64,000 nucleotides of DNA. It comes from Crossiella equi. GTDB lineage: Bacteria; Actinomycetota; Actinomycetes; Mycobacteriales; Pseudonocardiaceae. The stretch is taken from contig NZ_JAGIOO010000001.1 of NCBI RefSeq assembly GCF_017876755.1, forward strand, positions 4,573,786 to 4,637,785, written 5' to 3'. The notes under the pieces are model-generated. The model searched no databases. It saw only the letters and a list, made by a program, of their open reading frames with translations, and was not told the DNA's origin. Position 1 is the stretch's first letter. Every line of letters starts with the position of its first letter. Both the position numbers and the translations under genes were made by a program. Below are positions 16,824-26,330 of this stretch, in pieces.

Positions 16824-17144
16824 TCAGCCAGCTCCCACACGCGTGTCTTCCTCCACCTCGTCGAAGTGGAGGTGTTTGCGGCGGGCGGACTCGAGCAGCT
16901 CCGCCCAGGACGCGACGTCCGGACGGCGACGCAGCAGAGCGCGGCGTTCGCGCTCGGTCATGCCACCCCAGACCCCGAACTCGATACGGCTGTCCAGCGC
17001 CTCCGCCAGGCACTCGGTGCGCACGGGGCAACCCATGCACACGAGCTTGGCCTTGCGCTGCTCTGCACCTCGGACGAACAGCTGGTCAGGGTCCTCGTCC
17101 CTACACGAGGCCTTGACTCGCCAGTCCCCCTGGTTGAACTCCAT
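16824..17144 (-). CDS. whiB4: WhiB-family iron-sulfur redox regulator (WhiB4-like)
   Basis: Protein of 106 residues with the four WhiB cysteines at 14, 36, 39 and 45 (Cys-x2-Cys-x5-Cys in the second cluster part), expected to bind a [4Fe-4S] cluster, followed by the GVWGGMTERERR turn. A basic helix (RRALLRRRP) should contact DNA or sigma factor. The position, convergent with the ArsA pair and divergent from ponA2, is that of mycobacterial whiB4, a redox sensor that controls antioxidant genes. It ends six bases after the ATPase stop. The start codon is ATG. Confidence 0.93.
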   Translation of the reverse strand: MEFNQGDWRVKASCRDEDPDQLFVRGAEQRKAKLVCMGCPVRTECLAEALDSRIEFGVWGGMTERERRALLRRRPDVASWAELLESARRKHLHFDEVEEDTRVGAG

Positions 17145-17331
17145 GTTCCCCCAGCTCCTACGCGTCGTAGCGACTACGCCCGGAGCTCCCCAGCTCCGAG
17201 GTCCGCATGGGCCGCCACTGCTGCGACGGCCGGCCGGTGTGCTGTCGTTCGACGTTGACGGACTGTAGAGCCTTCTGGTTCCACGTCCAAGATGGGTTTG
17301 CCTACCCGTTACATCGGATCGCTCAAAAGTG

Positions 17332-17347
17332 TGTGAAACGCGTCACC
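17332..17347. promoter_or_regulatory. Candidate Crp binding site upstream of ponA2
   Basis: TGTGA-AACGCG-TCACC matches the consensus TGTGA-N6-TCACA at nine of ten fixed positions. It lies 22 bases before the ponA2 ATG and within the whiB4-ponA2 intergenic region. A crp gene is present 11 kb away. Confidence 0.6.
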
Positions 17348-17369
17348 AAAATGGGTGAAAGGTACGCTG

Positions 17370-19793
17370 ATGCAGGTGGGCGCTCGGGCTGCGTTGATCA
17401 AGTTGTTGGGGCTGTGTGTGCTGGCAGGGGTGCTGCTGGCCGGCATGCTCTTCCCGGCCGTGGGCGCGTTGGGGGTGGTCTCCAACCGCGCGAGTGACAC
17501 AGTCGACAGCATCTCGTCAGACCTGGTCCAGAAGGACCCGCCGCTGCTGACCACGGTGCTGGACGCCCAGGGCAACCAGATCGCCTACCTGTTCGACCAG
17601 TACCGGGTGCTCGCGCCGCCGGACAAGATCGCCGACACCATGAAGGCCGCACTGGTGTCCATTGAGGACCAGCGCTTCTACGAGCACGACGGCGTCGACT
17701 TCCGCGGCGCTTTCCGCGCGCTGATCACCAACACCGTCGAGGGCAAGGTCGCGCAGGGCGGCTCCACGCTGACCCAGCAGTACGTGAAGAACTACCTGAC
17801 GCACGTGGTGGCCACGAACAAGGTCGAGCAGGCCAAGGCCTCCGAGCAGACCCCGGCGCGCAAGCTGCGCGAGATGCGCATCGCGCTGCAGCTGGAGCGC
17901 AAGCTGGGCAAGGACGAGATCCTCACCCGGTACCTGAACATCGTGCCCTTCGGCGCCAGCACCTACGGCGTGGCCGCCGCCGCCAAGACCTACTTCGACA
18001 CCACCCCGGACAAGCTCACCATCGCCCAGGCCGCGCTGCTGGCGGGCATGGTCAACGAGCCGAGCGGGCTCAACCCCAAGCGCGCCCCCGAGGCCGCGAT
18101 CAACCGCCGCAACCTGGTGATCGACCAGATGGCCAAGCAGGGCCGCATCCCGGTGGACGTCGCCGAGGTGGCGAAGAAGGAGCCGCTGGGCACCACGCCG
18201 GACTTCCGCAACCCGCCCAACGGCTGCGTGGGCGCGGGCCCGTCCAACGGGTTCTTCTGCAAGTACGTCATCGACTACCTCAGCAAGATCGGCTACTCCG
18301 CGGACGCGCTGTCCCGGGGCGGCTTCACCATCAAGACCACGCTGGACCCGCGCGTGACCCAGGCGGCCAAGAAGGCGGCCGAGGGCCGGGTGCCCAAGGA
18401 CGCCAACGGCGTGGCCAACACGATGGCCGTGGTGCAGCCGGGCAAGGACCGGCACAAGGTGCTCGCGCTGGTGGCCAACCGCGACTACGGCCTGGACGCG
18501 GACAAGGGCCAGACCACCTACGCGCTGCCCAGCGCGGTGGCCAACAAGTTCGGCTCCGGCTCGATCTTCAAGATCTTCACCGCGGCCGCCGCGCTGGAGA
18601 AGGGCATGGGGATCAACAACTCCATCGCCACGCCCTCCTACTACGCCTCGCGCACGTTCAAGGGCGGCGCGGCGCGCTGCCCGGCGGCCGGTGGCGGCGA
18701 GCGCTTCTACTGCCTCAGCAACGCCGGGGACAACTACCCCGGCTCGATGACCCTGCAGTCGGCGCTGGCCACCTCGCCGAACACCGGCTTCGTCATCCTG
18801 GAGGAGCGCGTCGGCATGGGGCCGGTGGTCGACATGGCGGTGCGGCTCGGGCTGCGCGAGACCATGGCCACCAACGTGGCGGGCGTGAAGCCGGACCCGA
18901 AGTCCAAGCGCGACGACCTCAACCGCTCGCAGTCGGACTACTGGCGCAACAACAAGGGCGCGTTCACCCTCGGCCCGGCCGCGGTCAGCACGCTGGAGCT
19001 GGCCAACGTCTCGGCCACGATCATGAGCGGCGGGACCTGGTGCCCGCCGAGCCCGATCGAGCAGATCCTGGACCGCAACGGCAGGCCGATCCCGCTCAGC
19101 GAGGCCGCGTGCGAGCAGGCGGTGCCGGAGGGTCTGGCCAACGGTCTGGCGCAGGGCCTGAGCAAGGACGACCTGCCCGGCGGCACGGCGGCGGGCGCGC
19201 GGCCCAAGGACTGGGCCCGCCCGATGATGGGCAAGACCGGCACCACGCAGGACCACAAGTCGGCGGGCTTCGTCGGCGCGACCCCGCAGTACGCGGGCGC
19301 GGTGCTCACCTTCAACGACGGCAACCGCCCGCAGGTGATCTGCAAGGGCACCCCGCCCCGGTTGTGCGGCGGCAACACCGGCGGCGGCATCTTCGGCTCC
19401 TCGGTGTCCGCGCCCACCTGGTTCGACGCGATGAGCGCCATCCACGGCAACCAGCCGGTGCAGAACCTGCCCGCGGCCGAACCGCGCTACCTCAACGGCG
19501 GTGACGAGGCGAAGGTGCCGAACGTGGTCGGCATGATGGTCAACGACGCCACGTCGAAGCTGCAGGAAGCCGGGTACAAGGTCACCACGCAGAACCGCAA
19601 CGACGCCGCGGCCAAGGGCAAGGTGATCGGCCAGGACCCGCGCGGGGCCGCGCTGCCCGGCGAGACCATCACGCTGTTCGTGAGCACCGGCTACGTGCCG
19701 CCGCCCACCGGGACCACCGAGCCGTCCACGCCGCCGGAGGGCGGCGGGCCGACGATCGAGCCCGGGGAACCGGGCGAGGGCGGCGGAGGCTGA
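17370..19793 (+). CDS. ponA2: Bifunctional class A penicillin-binding protein with PASTA domain
   Basis: Peptidoglycan synthase anchored by one N-terminal helix (residues ~10-36). The glycosyltransferase domain has catalytic Glu99 (VSIEDQRFYEH) and QGGSTLTQQ. The transpeptidase has the acyl-serine motif SIFK at 398-401, SPN at 469-471 and KTG at 622-624, and a single PASTA domain lies near residues 710-775. A Pro/Glu/Gly-rich tail ends the 807-residue protein. This architecture and position beside whiB4 match M. tuberculosis ponA2, which matters in acid and oxidative stress. ATG 17370 is preferred over GTG 17355 because GAAAGG lies seven bases before it. A Crp-like box lies upstream. Confidence 0.95.
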   Translation: MQVGARAALIKLLGLCVLAGVLLAGMLFPAVGALGVVSNRASDTVDSISSDLVQKDPPLLTTVLDAQGNQIAYLFDQYRVLAPPDKIADTMKAALVSIEDQRFYEHDGVDFRGAFRALITNTVEGKVAQGGSTLTQQYVKNYLTHVVATNKVEQAKASEQTPARKLREMRIALQLERKLGKDEILTRYLNIVPFGASTYGVAAAAKTYFDTTPDKLTIAQAALLAGMVNEPSGLNPKRAPEAAINRRNLVIDQMAKQGRIPVDVAEVAKKEPLGTTPDFRNPPNGCVGAGPSNGFFCKYVIDYLSKIGYSADALSRGGFTIKTTLDPRVTQAAKKAAEGRVPKDANGVANTMAVVQPGKDRHKVLALVANRDYGLDADKGQTTYALPSAVANKFGSGSIFKIFTAAAALEKGMGINNSIATPSYYASRTFKGGAARCPAAGGGERFYCLSNAGDNYPGSMTLQSALATSPNTGFVILEERVGMGPVVDMAVRLGLRETMATNVAGVKPDPKSKRDDLNRSQSDYWRNNKGAFTLGPAAVSTLELANVSATIMSGGTWCPPSPIEQILDRNGRPIPLSEAACEQAVPEGLANGLAQGLSKDDLPGGTAAGARPKDWARPMMGKTGTTQDHKSAGFVGATPQYAGAVLTFNDGNRPQVICKGTPPRLCGGNTGGGIFGSSVSAPTWFDAMSAIHGNQPVQNLPAAEPRYLNGGDEAKVPNVVGMMVNDATSKLQEAGYKVTTQNRNDAAAKGKVIGQDPRGAALPGETITLFVSTGYVPPPTGTTEPSTPPEGGGPTIEPGEPGEGGGG

Positions 19794-19805
19794 CCCAGCA
19801 ACGCG

Positions 19806-19840
19806 AAACGGGCTCGTCCACTGTGGACGAGCCCGTTTTT
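19806..19840. terminator. Bidirectional terminator between ponA2 and the YqeY gene
   Basis: A near-perfect hairpin with 15-16-base arms (19806-19821 and 19823-19838) is followed by a T run on the plus strand and preceded by an A run that gives a T run on the minus strand. It lies between two convergent genes and can serve both. Confidence 0.9.
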
Positions 19841-19856
19841 GTTACGGGAGAACGGG

Positions 19857-20324
19857 TCAGGCGAGCGCGGCGCGCACCAGCGCGGCCACCCGGCCGCCGT
19901 CGGCGCGGCCCGCGACCTTCGCGTTGGCGGCCTTCATGACCTGGCCCATCTGGCGCTGGCCGGGCTTCTCGCCCAGCTGCGCGGTCAGCTCCTCGACGGC
20001 CTGCGCGACGAGCGCGGTCAGCTCGTCGTCACCGAGCTGGGCGGGCAGGTAGGCGGAGAGCACCTCGCCCTCGGCGGTCTCGTTGGCGGCCTGCTCGGCC
20101 CGCCCGGCGCCCGCGAAGGCCTCCGCGGCCTCCTTGCGCTTCTTGACCTCGCGCGCGAGCACCTTGAGCACCTCGTCGTCGGAGAGCTCACGGGCGGTCT
20201 TGCCCGCCACCTCCTCGGTGGTGACCGCCGCCAGCGCCATGCGCAGCGAGCCGACCACCAGGGTGTTCTTGCTCTTGATCGCCGCGGCCAGGTCCGCCTG
20301 CAGCTTCGTCTTCAGCTCCGCCAT
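19857..20324 (-). CDS. GatB/YqeY domain protein
   Basis: Stand-alone YqeY-like protein of 155 residues, homologous to the C-terminal tail domain of the tRNA-dependent amidotransferase subunit GatB but without the catalytic cradle. It is mostly helical, with KTKLQADLAAAIKSKN at the N-terminus and the typical YLPAQLGDDEL and GQVMKAAN near the C-terminus. The precise role of free-standing YqeY proteins is unknown. ATG 20324 is used because the longer frame runs into the divergent promoter region. Confidence 0.88.
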   Translation of the reverse strand: MAELKTKLQADLAAAIKSKNTLVVGSLRMALAAVTTEEVAGKTARELSDDEVLKVLAREVKKRKEAAEAFAGAGRAEQAANETAEGEVLSAYLPAQLGDDELTALVAQAVEELTAQLGEKPGQRQMGQVMKAANAKVAGRADGGRVAALVRAALA

Positions 20325-20383
20325 GGTGCCGCAGGTTACTCCTGCACAAAATGCACCTCGTCGCATTACGTACCCTGGTAAGG

Positions 20384-21346
20384 GTGAACAACCTGGGTCG
20401 GATCCTCCTCGGTACGGCGGCACTCGGCGGCGCGGCGCTCGGCTACTCGATCGGCATCGAGCGGCGCATGTGGACGCTGCGGCACGCCACGCTGCCCGTG
20501 CTGGCCGAGGGAGCCCGCCCGCTGCGCCTGCTGCACGTCTCCGACCTGCACATGACCCCGGGCCAGACCTCCAAGCAGCGCTGGGTGGCCAAGCTCGCGG
20601 AGCTGGAGCCGGACCTGGTGGTCAACACCGGCGACAACCTGGCCCACCCCAAGGCGGTGCCCGCGGTGCTGCGCGCACTGGGCCCGCTGCTGGACCTGCC
20701 CGGCCTGTTCGTGTGGGGCAGCAACGACTACTACGGCCCGAAGCCGAAGAACCCGGCCCGGTACCTGCTGCCCAGCAGCAAGACCAAGCGCATCCACGGC
20801 GAGCCGCTGCCCTGGCGCGACCTGCGGGCGGCGCTCACCGAGCGGGGCTGGCACGACATGACCCACGTGCGCCGCAACCTCACCGTGGCGGGCCTGTCCG
20901 TGGCGGTGGCCGGGGTCGACGACCCGCACCTCAAGCGCGACCAGTACACCGAGGTCGCGGGCCGCCCGGACGCGCGCGCCGACCTGAGCCTGGGCCTGAC
21001 CCACTCCCCCGAACCGCACGTCCTGGACGCCTTCGCCGAGGACGGCTACGACCTGGTCATGGCCGGTCACACCCACGGCGGCCAGCTGTGCGTCCCGGGC
21101 TACGGCGCCCTGGTCACCAACTGCGGCCTTGACCGCTCCCGCGTCAAGGGCCCCTCCCGCTGGGGCGCGCACACCTGGCTGCACGTCTCGGCAGGTCTGG
21201 GCACCAACCCGTACACCCCGGTCCGCTTCGCCTGTCCGCCCGAGGCCAGCCTGCTCACCCTGGTGCCGCGTTCGACCGAGGTCGGGTCTTCGCTGCTCGG
21301 AGCCGGTGGGCACCCCCGATTCGGTGTACGGGAGAACGTCCGCTAG
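20384..21346 (+). CDS. Membrane-associated metallophosphoesterase
   Basis: Calcineurin-like phosphoesterase of 320 residues. Metal ligands are visible in order: HVSDLHM, NTGDN, GSNDYY (where many members have GNHD), HSPEP and GHTHGG. A hydrophobic N-terminal segment ([20 protein letters not shown]) probably anchors it. The family includes YkuE-like enzymes; substrate unknown. The mycobacterial counterpart next to ponA2 is Rv3683. GTG 20384 is chosen over ATG 20351 because TACCCT sits seven bases before it, a leaderless pattern, and the N-terminus then matches its relatives in length. Confidence 0.88.
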   Translation: MNNLGRILLGTAALGGAALGYSIGIERRMWTLRHATLPVLAEGARPLRLLHVSDLHMTPGQTSKQRWVAKLAELEPDLVVNTGDNLAHPKAVPAVLRALGPLLDLPGLFVWGSNDYYGPKPKNPARYLLPSSKTKRIHGEPLPWRDLRAALTERGWHDMTHVRRNLTVAGLSVAVAGVDDPHLKRDQYTEVAGRPDARADLSLGLTHSPEPHVLDAFAEDGYDLVMAGHTHGGQLCVPGYGALVTNCGLDRSRVKGPSRWGAHTWLHVSAGLGTNPYTPVRFACPPEASLLTLVPRSTEVGSSLLGAGGHPRFGVRENVR

Positions 21347-21372
21347 TATTTCTCTCGTTCGACCGGTTCCAC

Positions 21373-21449
<77 letters not shown>

Positions 21450-21452
21450 CCT

Positions 21453-21486
21453 GAGGGCCCATCCGCATTCACGCGGATGGGCCCTC
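21453..21486 (+). terminator. Hairpin terminator of tRNA-Pro
   Basis: A perfect 14-base-pair stem (21453-21466 with 21473-21486) and a six-base loop start four bases after the tRNA. There is no T run. Confidence 0.8.
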
Positions 21487-21632
21487 GGTCGTTTCGAACG
21501 CAGACCCTGGCCCACCTGGGTGATCGTCCGGACCTTGGGGGCAGGACTTCTCCGGGTTTCCCCGGCTGTGACCGAGCATCGAGACGGGTTCACTTCTCGG
21601 TGACCCGTTGTCGAGTCTTGGGGGATTCCCTG

Positions 21633-23960
21633 ATGGGGCGAAGTTCCACGGTGGGTGCGGGGCTGCTCTCAGCCGCGCTCCTGGCCACGATCCTGGTGGT
21701 GCCCGGTGCCGCCGCCGCGCCGCGGTACGCGGCTGTCATCCAGCGCACCGAGTTCGGTGTGCCGCACATCACCTCGGCCACCATGGGTGGGGCCGGGTAC
21801 GGGTTCGGGTACGCCTATGCGCGGGACAACGCGTGCCTGATGGCCGACCACCTGGCGACGCTGAGCGGGGAGCGGTCGCGGTGGTTCGGGCCCGAAGGGT
21901 CGGTGAACACCGGGGCCGGGCAGTTCAGCAACCTGGACAGCGACACGTACTTCCGGGCGGTCAACGAGTCCGGGAAGCTCGACGCGCTGCTCAGCTCGCC
22001 GCAGGGGCCCTCGGCCGAGGCCAGGGAGACGCTGCGCGGGTACGTGGCCGGGTTCAACCGGTACCTGAGCGAGAAGGGCGTCAGCGACCCGACCTGCGAG
22101 GGCAAGCCCTGGCTGCGGCCGATCACCGAGACCGACGCCTGGCGCAACGTCTACGACACCACCCAGCTGACCGGGATCTCCTCCTTCGCCCAGCAGATCG
22201 CCACCGCACGGCCGCCCGCCGGGGCCGGGGCGGCCGGGGTGCCCGAGCCCGCGCAGCGGCAGGACGTGGGCAGCAACGCGTGGGGCATCGGCAAGGACTA
22301 CAGCCGGGACGGCGGCGGGCTGCTGCTGGCCAACCCGCACTTCCCCTGGGCGGGCTCCAAGCGGCTCTACCAAGCGCACCTGACCGTGCCCGGCAAGCTC
22401 AACGTGACCGGGGCGGCGCTGTCCGGGCTGCCGATGATCGCCATCGGGCACAACGACACCCTGGCCTGGACGCACACGGTCTCCTCCGCGCAGCGGTTCA
22501 CCCTGTTCGAGCTGAAGCTGGCCCCCGGTGACCCGACCTCGTACGTGGTGGACGGCAAGACCGAGCCGATGACCAAGCAGACGGTGCGGGTCCCGATGCC
22601 CGGCAAGGACGGCTCGGTGTCCACTGTGGACCGAGTGGTGCACCGCTCGCGCTTCGGCCCGGTGCTGGCCAACGGCTGGACCGCCACCTCCGCCTTCGCC
22701 GTGCGCGGTTCCAACGAGGACAACCTGCGCGCGGTGGACCAGGAGTTCGGGCTGGCGCGGGCCGGGGACGTCGGCGCGGTCGCGGACTCGCTGGCCAAGG
22801 TGCAGGGCGCGTCGTTCATCAACACCGTGGCCGCCGACAGCCGGGGCGGCACGCTCTACGCGGACAGCTCGCTGGTGCCGCACGTGACCGACGAGCATGC
22901 CGCCCGCTGCGTGGACACCCCGGCGGGCCGGGCCGCGTACCCGAACCAGGTGATCCTGAACGGCTCGCGCCTGGAATGCGAGTGGGGCCGGGACGCCGAC
23001 GCGGTGACCCCCGGTGTGTTCGGCCCGGGCAAGCAGCCCCGCCAGGAGCGCACCGACTACGTGCAGAACGCGAACGAGTCGCCGTGGCTGACCAACGTGC
23101 ACGCCCCGCTGACGGGCTACCCGCGCGTGTACGGCACCCAGGCCGGGCCCCGCTCGCCGCGCGACCGCCTGTCCCACCTGATGGTCGAGCAGCGCCGCGC
23201 GGGCACCGACGGCCACGGCCCGGCGAAGTTCGACCTGGACAGCCTCCAGGCCACCACGCTCGGCAACCGCACCCTGACCGGCGAGCTGTTCCGCGACGCC
23301 GTGGTCGGGCTGGTCAAGGCCAACCCGGTGCTGACCGCCTCCGACGGCACCCAGGTCGACGTGCGGGAGGCCGAGGGCGTGCTGGCGGCCTGGAACCTGC
23401 GCATGGACACCGGCAACCCGGGCGCGGTGCTGTGGCGCGAGGTCTACGCGGGCATCGTGCCGCTGCCGAACAAGTTCGCGGTGCCCTTCGACCCGGCCGC
23501 GCCGATCCGCACCCCGAACACGCTGAACACCGCCGAGCCCAAGGTCAAGACCGCCATCGCGGACGGCGTGCGGCGCCTGCGCCGGGCCAACCTGCCCCTG
23601 ACCGTGCCGCTGGGCCGGCTCCAGCACGACCTGCCCTCGCGCAAGTCGCTGCCGGTGCACGGCTGCACCGGGTTCGAGGGCTGCTTCAACGTGATCACGC
23701 CGCTGAGCACGAAGGTCCTGCCGGACGGCACGTACGGGCCGGTCCTGACGGGCAGCAGCTTCCTCATGGCCACCGAGTTCACCGCGCGCGGGCCGCGCAC
23801 GCGGATGGTGTCGACCTACTCGCAGTCGGCCGACCCGACCTCGCCGCACCACTACGACCAGAGCGAGCTGTTCGCGCGCAAGGAGTGGCTGACGGCGCGG
23901 TACACGCCGATGGAGATCCTCAAGTCGCCCGCGCTGACAACGGAGGTCATCAAGGGCTGA
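21633..23960 (+). CDS. Secreted penicillin acylase family (Ntn) amidohydrolase
   Basis: Precursor of 775 residues of the S45 N-terminal-nucleophile family, which cleaves amide-linked acyl groups from substrates such as beta-lactams, acyl-homoserine lactones and lipopeptides. A Sec signal peptide ends near GAAAAPRY. The autoprocessing site is Gly213-Ser214 in DVGSNAWGIG, so Ser214 becomes the nucleophile of the beta chain after removal of a spacer. HNDTLAWTHTV and the Asn in NANESPW fit the oxyanion-hole and catalytic positions of the family. Sequence style resembles aculeacin-type and AHL acylases more than E. coli penicillin G acylase. Substrate is not determinable. ATG 21633 follows a 150-base leader after the tRNA terminator. 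Confidence 0.88.
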   Translation: MGRSSTVGAGLLSAALLATILVVPGAAAAPRYAAVIQRTEFGVPHITSATMGGAGYGFGYAYARDNACLMADHLATLSGERSRWFGPEGSVNTGAGQFSNLDSDTYFRAVNESGKLDALLSSPQGPSAEARETLRGYVAGFNRYLSEKGVSDPTCEGKPWLRPITETDAWRNVYDTTQLTGISSFAQQIATARPPAGAGAAGVPEPAQRQDVGSNAWGIGKDYSRDGGGLLLANPHFPWAGSKRLYQAHLTVPGKLNVTGAALSGLPMIAIGHNDTLAWTHTVSSAQRFTLFELKLAPGDPTSYVVDGKTEPMTKQTVRVPMPGKDGSVSTVDRVVHRSRFGPVLANGWTATSAFAVRGSNEDNLRAVDQEFGLARAGDVGAVADSLAKVQGASFINTVAADSRGGTLYADSSLVPHVTDEHAARCVDTPAGRAAYPNQVILNGSRLECEWGRDADAVTPGVFGPGKQPRQERTDYVQNANESPWLTNVHAPLTGYPRVYGTQAGPRSPRDRLSHLMVEQRRAGTDGHGPAKFDLDSLQATTLGNRTLTGELFRDAVVGLVKANPVLTASDGTQVDVREAEGVLAAWNLRMDTGNPGAVLWREVYAGIVPLPNKFAVPFDPAAPIRTPNTLNTAEPKVKTAIADGVRRLRRANLPLTVPLGRLQHDLPSRKSLPVHGCTGFEGCFNVITPLSTKVLPDGTYGPVLTGSSFLMATEFTARGPRTRMVSTYSQSADPTSPHHYDQSELFARKEWLTARYTPMEILKSPALTTEVIKG

Positions 23961-23979
23961 GGCTTCTAGGATCGGGGAC

Positions 23980-25806
23980 GTGAGCCAGCATCCGACCGCA
24001 CAGGTCCCCGACCAGCTCTTCCCCGACCAGGAGGCCGAGGCCAGGTGGCGGGCCCGGTTCGCGGCACCCAGGGTGTCGCGGCCGGGCTGGGCCGAGGACG
24101 CGCCGCAGCGCAGCCTCTACATCTCGAACGTGAGCGGGGTGTGGGAGGTCTACAGCTGGGACCGCGACACCGACGCGCACCGGCAGGTCACCGACCGGCG
24201 CAACGGCACCACGCACGCCACCCTGACCCCGGACGGCGAGCACATCTGGTGGTTCGCCGACACCGACGGGGACGAGTTCGGGCACTGGGTGCGCGAGCCG
24301 TGGGCGGGCGGGGCGGCGCCGGAGGCCGCGCTGCCGGGCACGCCCGACGCCTACCCGGCCGGGCTGGCCCTGGGCAGCCGGGTCGTGGTGCTGGGCACCT
24401 CCACCGACGACGGCACCACGGTCTGGGTCTCCCGCGACGGGGCGCCGTCGGAGGTCGTCTACCAGAGCGAGCACGACGGCGGGGTCGGCTCGATGTCCAA
24501 GGACGAGTCGTTCCTGGTCATCTCGCACTCCGAGCACGGCGACTCCCGGCACCCGGCGCTGCGCGTGCTGCGCACCGCCGATGGCAGCACGGTCACCGAC
24601 AAGTGGGACGGCAAGGGCAAGGGCCTGGACGCCCTGGCCTTCAGCCCGGTGCCCGGTGACCAGCGGGTGCTGGTCCTGCACGAGCGGCGCGGCAAGGAGG
24701 AGCTGCTGCTCTGGGATGTCGCGGCGGACACCGAGGTCGAGCTGGCCATCGACCTGCCCGGTGAGATCGTCGGCGACTGGTACCCGGACGGTTCCGCGCT
24801 GCTCATCTCGCACACCTACCAGGGGCGCAACACCCTGCACCGCTACGACATCAACACCGGAAAGCTGTCCACTGTGGACACCGCACGGGGTGTGGTCAGC
24901 TCGGCCGAGGTGCGCCCGGACGGCACCGTCGAGTACTCGTGGTCCTTCTCCGCGCAGCCCCCGGCGGTGCGCGCGATCTCCCCGGACGGGCAGGACCGCA
25001 TCCTGCTGGAGCCGAGGGGCGAGCGGGCCCCGGGCAGCGTGGCGCTGGACGACGCGTTTGTCGAGGGCCCCGGCGGCACGGTGCACGCCCTGGTCACCCG
25101 GCCCGAGGGGCAGGGGCCGTTCCCCACGCTGTTCGACCTGCACGGGGGTCCGCACTCGGCCGACGAGGACCGCTTCTCGGCCTACCGCGCGGCCTGGGTG
25201 GACGCCGGGTTCGCCGTGGTGCAGATCAACTACCGCGGCTCCACCGGCTACGGCAGCACTTGGCGGGACGCGATCGAGGGCCGTCCGGGCCTGACCGAGC
25301 TGGAGGACGTGGCCGCGGTGCACGACTGGGCGGTGGCCTCCGGCCTGGCCGACCCGGCGCGCTGCGTGGTGGGCGGCGGCTCCTGGGGCGGGTTCCTGAC
25401 ACTGCTCGCGCTGGGCACCCAGCCGGAGCGGTGGGCCGCGGGCGTGGCCAGCGTGCCGGTGGCCGACTACGTGGCGGCCTACGAGGACGAGATGGAGCCG
25501 CTGCGGGCCTACGACCGCGCGCTGTTCGGCGGGTCCCCGGAGGAGCTGCCGGAGCGCTACGAGGCCTCCTCGCCGATCACCTACGTCGACAAGGTGGCGG
25601 CGCCGGTGCTGGTGCTGGCCGGTGAGAACGACCCGCGCTGCCCGATCCGGCAGATCGACAACTACCTGGACCGCCTGGCCGCGCGGGAGGCCTCCTACGA
25701 GGTCTACCGGTACAACGCGGGCCACGGCTCGCTGGTGGTGGCCGAGACCGTGCGGCAGACCGCCACCGAGATCGACTTCGCCCGGCGGGCGCTCGCCGGC
25801 AGGTGA
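23980..25806 (+). CDS. S9 family prolyl oligopeptidase-like serine peptidase
   Basis: Cytoplasmic peptidase of 608 residues with an N-terminal beta-propeller (repeated units such as HATLTPDGEHIWWFAD) and a C-terminal alpha/beta hydrolase. The catalytic triad is Ser468 (GGGSWGGF), Asp551 (GENDPRCP) and His582 (NAGHGSL). No signal peptide is present. The GTG start lies seven bases behind TAGGAT, indicating a leaderless transcript independent of the acylase gene 19 bases upstream. Dipeptidyl or acylaminoacyl peptidase activity is likely from the family. Confidence 0.9.
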   Translation: MSQHPTAQVPDQLFPDQEAEARWRARFAAPRVSRPGWAEDAPQRSLYISNVSGVWEVYSWDRDTDAHRQVTDRRNGTTHATLTPDGEHIWWFADTDGDEFGHWVREPWAGGAAPEAALPGTPDAYPAGLALGSRVVVLGTSTDDGTTVWVSRDGAPSEVVYQSEHDGGVGSMSKDESFLVISHSEHGDSRHPALRVLRTADGSTVTDKWDGKGKGLDALAFSPVPGDQRVLVLHERRGKEELLLWDVAADTEVELAIDLPGEIVGDWYPDGSALLISHTYQGRNTLHRYDINTGKLSTVDTARGVVSSAEVRPDGTVEYSWSFSAQPPAVRAISPDGQDRILLEPRGERAPGSVALDDAFVEGPGGTVHALVTRPEGQGPFPTLFDLHGGPHSADEDRFSAYRAAWVDAGFAVVQINYRGSTGYGSTWRDAIEGRPGLTELEDVAAVHDWAVASGLADPARCVVGGGSWGGFLTLLALGTQPERWAAGVASVPVADYVAAYEDEMEPLRAYDRALFGGSPEELPERYEASSPITYVDKVAAPVLVLAGENDPRCPIRQIDNYLDRLAAREASYEVYRYNAGHGSLVVAETVRQTATEIDFARRALAGR

Positions 25807-25846
25807 GCTCGTGGTGGGGCGGGCCGCACTGCCCGCCCCACCTCCA

Positions 25847-26323
25847 TCACGCGAGCTGGGCCTGCCACATCCAGTGGGCTTCTTCCAGCTTCGCGGTGAT
25901 CTCGATGAACAGGTCCTGGCTGACCAGGTCGGTCTTGTCCGTGCTCTCCACGCGCTCGCGCATGCGCTGCACGAGCGCGCCGAGCGTGGCCACCACGGCC
26001 CCGATGACGTCGGTGTCCTTCTGCCAGCCGTCCGGGAACTTCGGCGCGCCGGAGTGCTCGGCCACCGTGGTCACCCGGCCGTCCGGGGAGACCCCGATCG
26101 CCGAGGCGCGCTCGGCGACCTGGTCGGTGTACTCGCGGGCCGTGGCCACCAGCTCGTCGAGCTGGAGGTGCACGTCACGGAACTGCCTGCCGACCACGTT
26201 CCAGTGCGCCTGCTTGGCCACCAGGGACAGGTCGATCAGGTCCACGAGGGCGCCCTGCAGGGCCTTGCCCGTGCTCGTGCGCTCCGCGTCGCCGAGCGGG
26301 CTGGTGATCGGGCTGCTGGTCAT
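25847..26323 (-). CDS. Dps-family DNA-binding ferritin-like protein
   Basis: Protein of 158 residues forming the four-helix bundle of Dps/miniferritins, which oxidise Fe2+ with peroxide and protect DNA. The ferroxidase motif is AKQAHWNVVGRQFRDVHLQLDEL-like, with His, Asp and Glu ligands at the dimer interface. The C-terminus keeps EEAHWMWQAQLA. ATG 26323 is preceded by a strong AGGAGG. That ribosome binding site is one arm of a long inverted repeat (separate entry), suggesting translational control. Catalase and its regulator are encoded nearby, consistent with an oxidative-stress cluster. Confidence 0.93.
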   Translation of the reverse strand: MTSSPITSPLGDAERTSTGKALQGALVDLIDLSLVAKQAHWNVVGRQFRDVHLQLDELVATAREYTDQVAERASAIGVSPDGRVTTVAEHSGAPKFPDGWQKDTDVIGAVVATLGALVQRMRERVESTDKTDLVSQDLFIEITAKLEEAHWMWQAQLA

Positions 26324-26330
26324 CGCGTTC

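Noticed and set aside
21633-23960. Beta-lactam resistance determinant
   Set aside because: Family membership alone does not show beta-lactam use, and the sequence style is closer to lipopeptide/AHL acylases.
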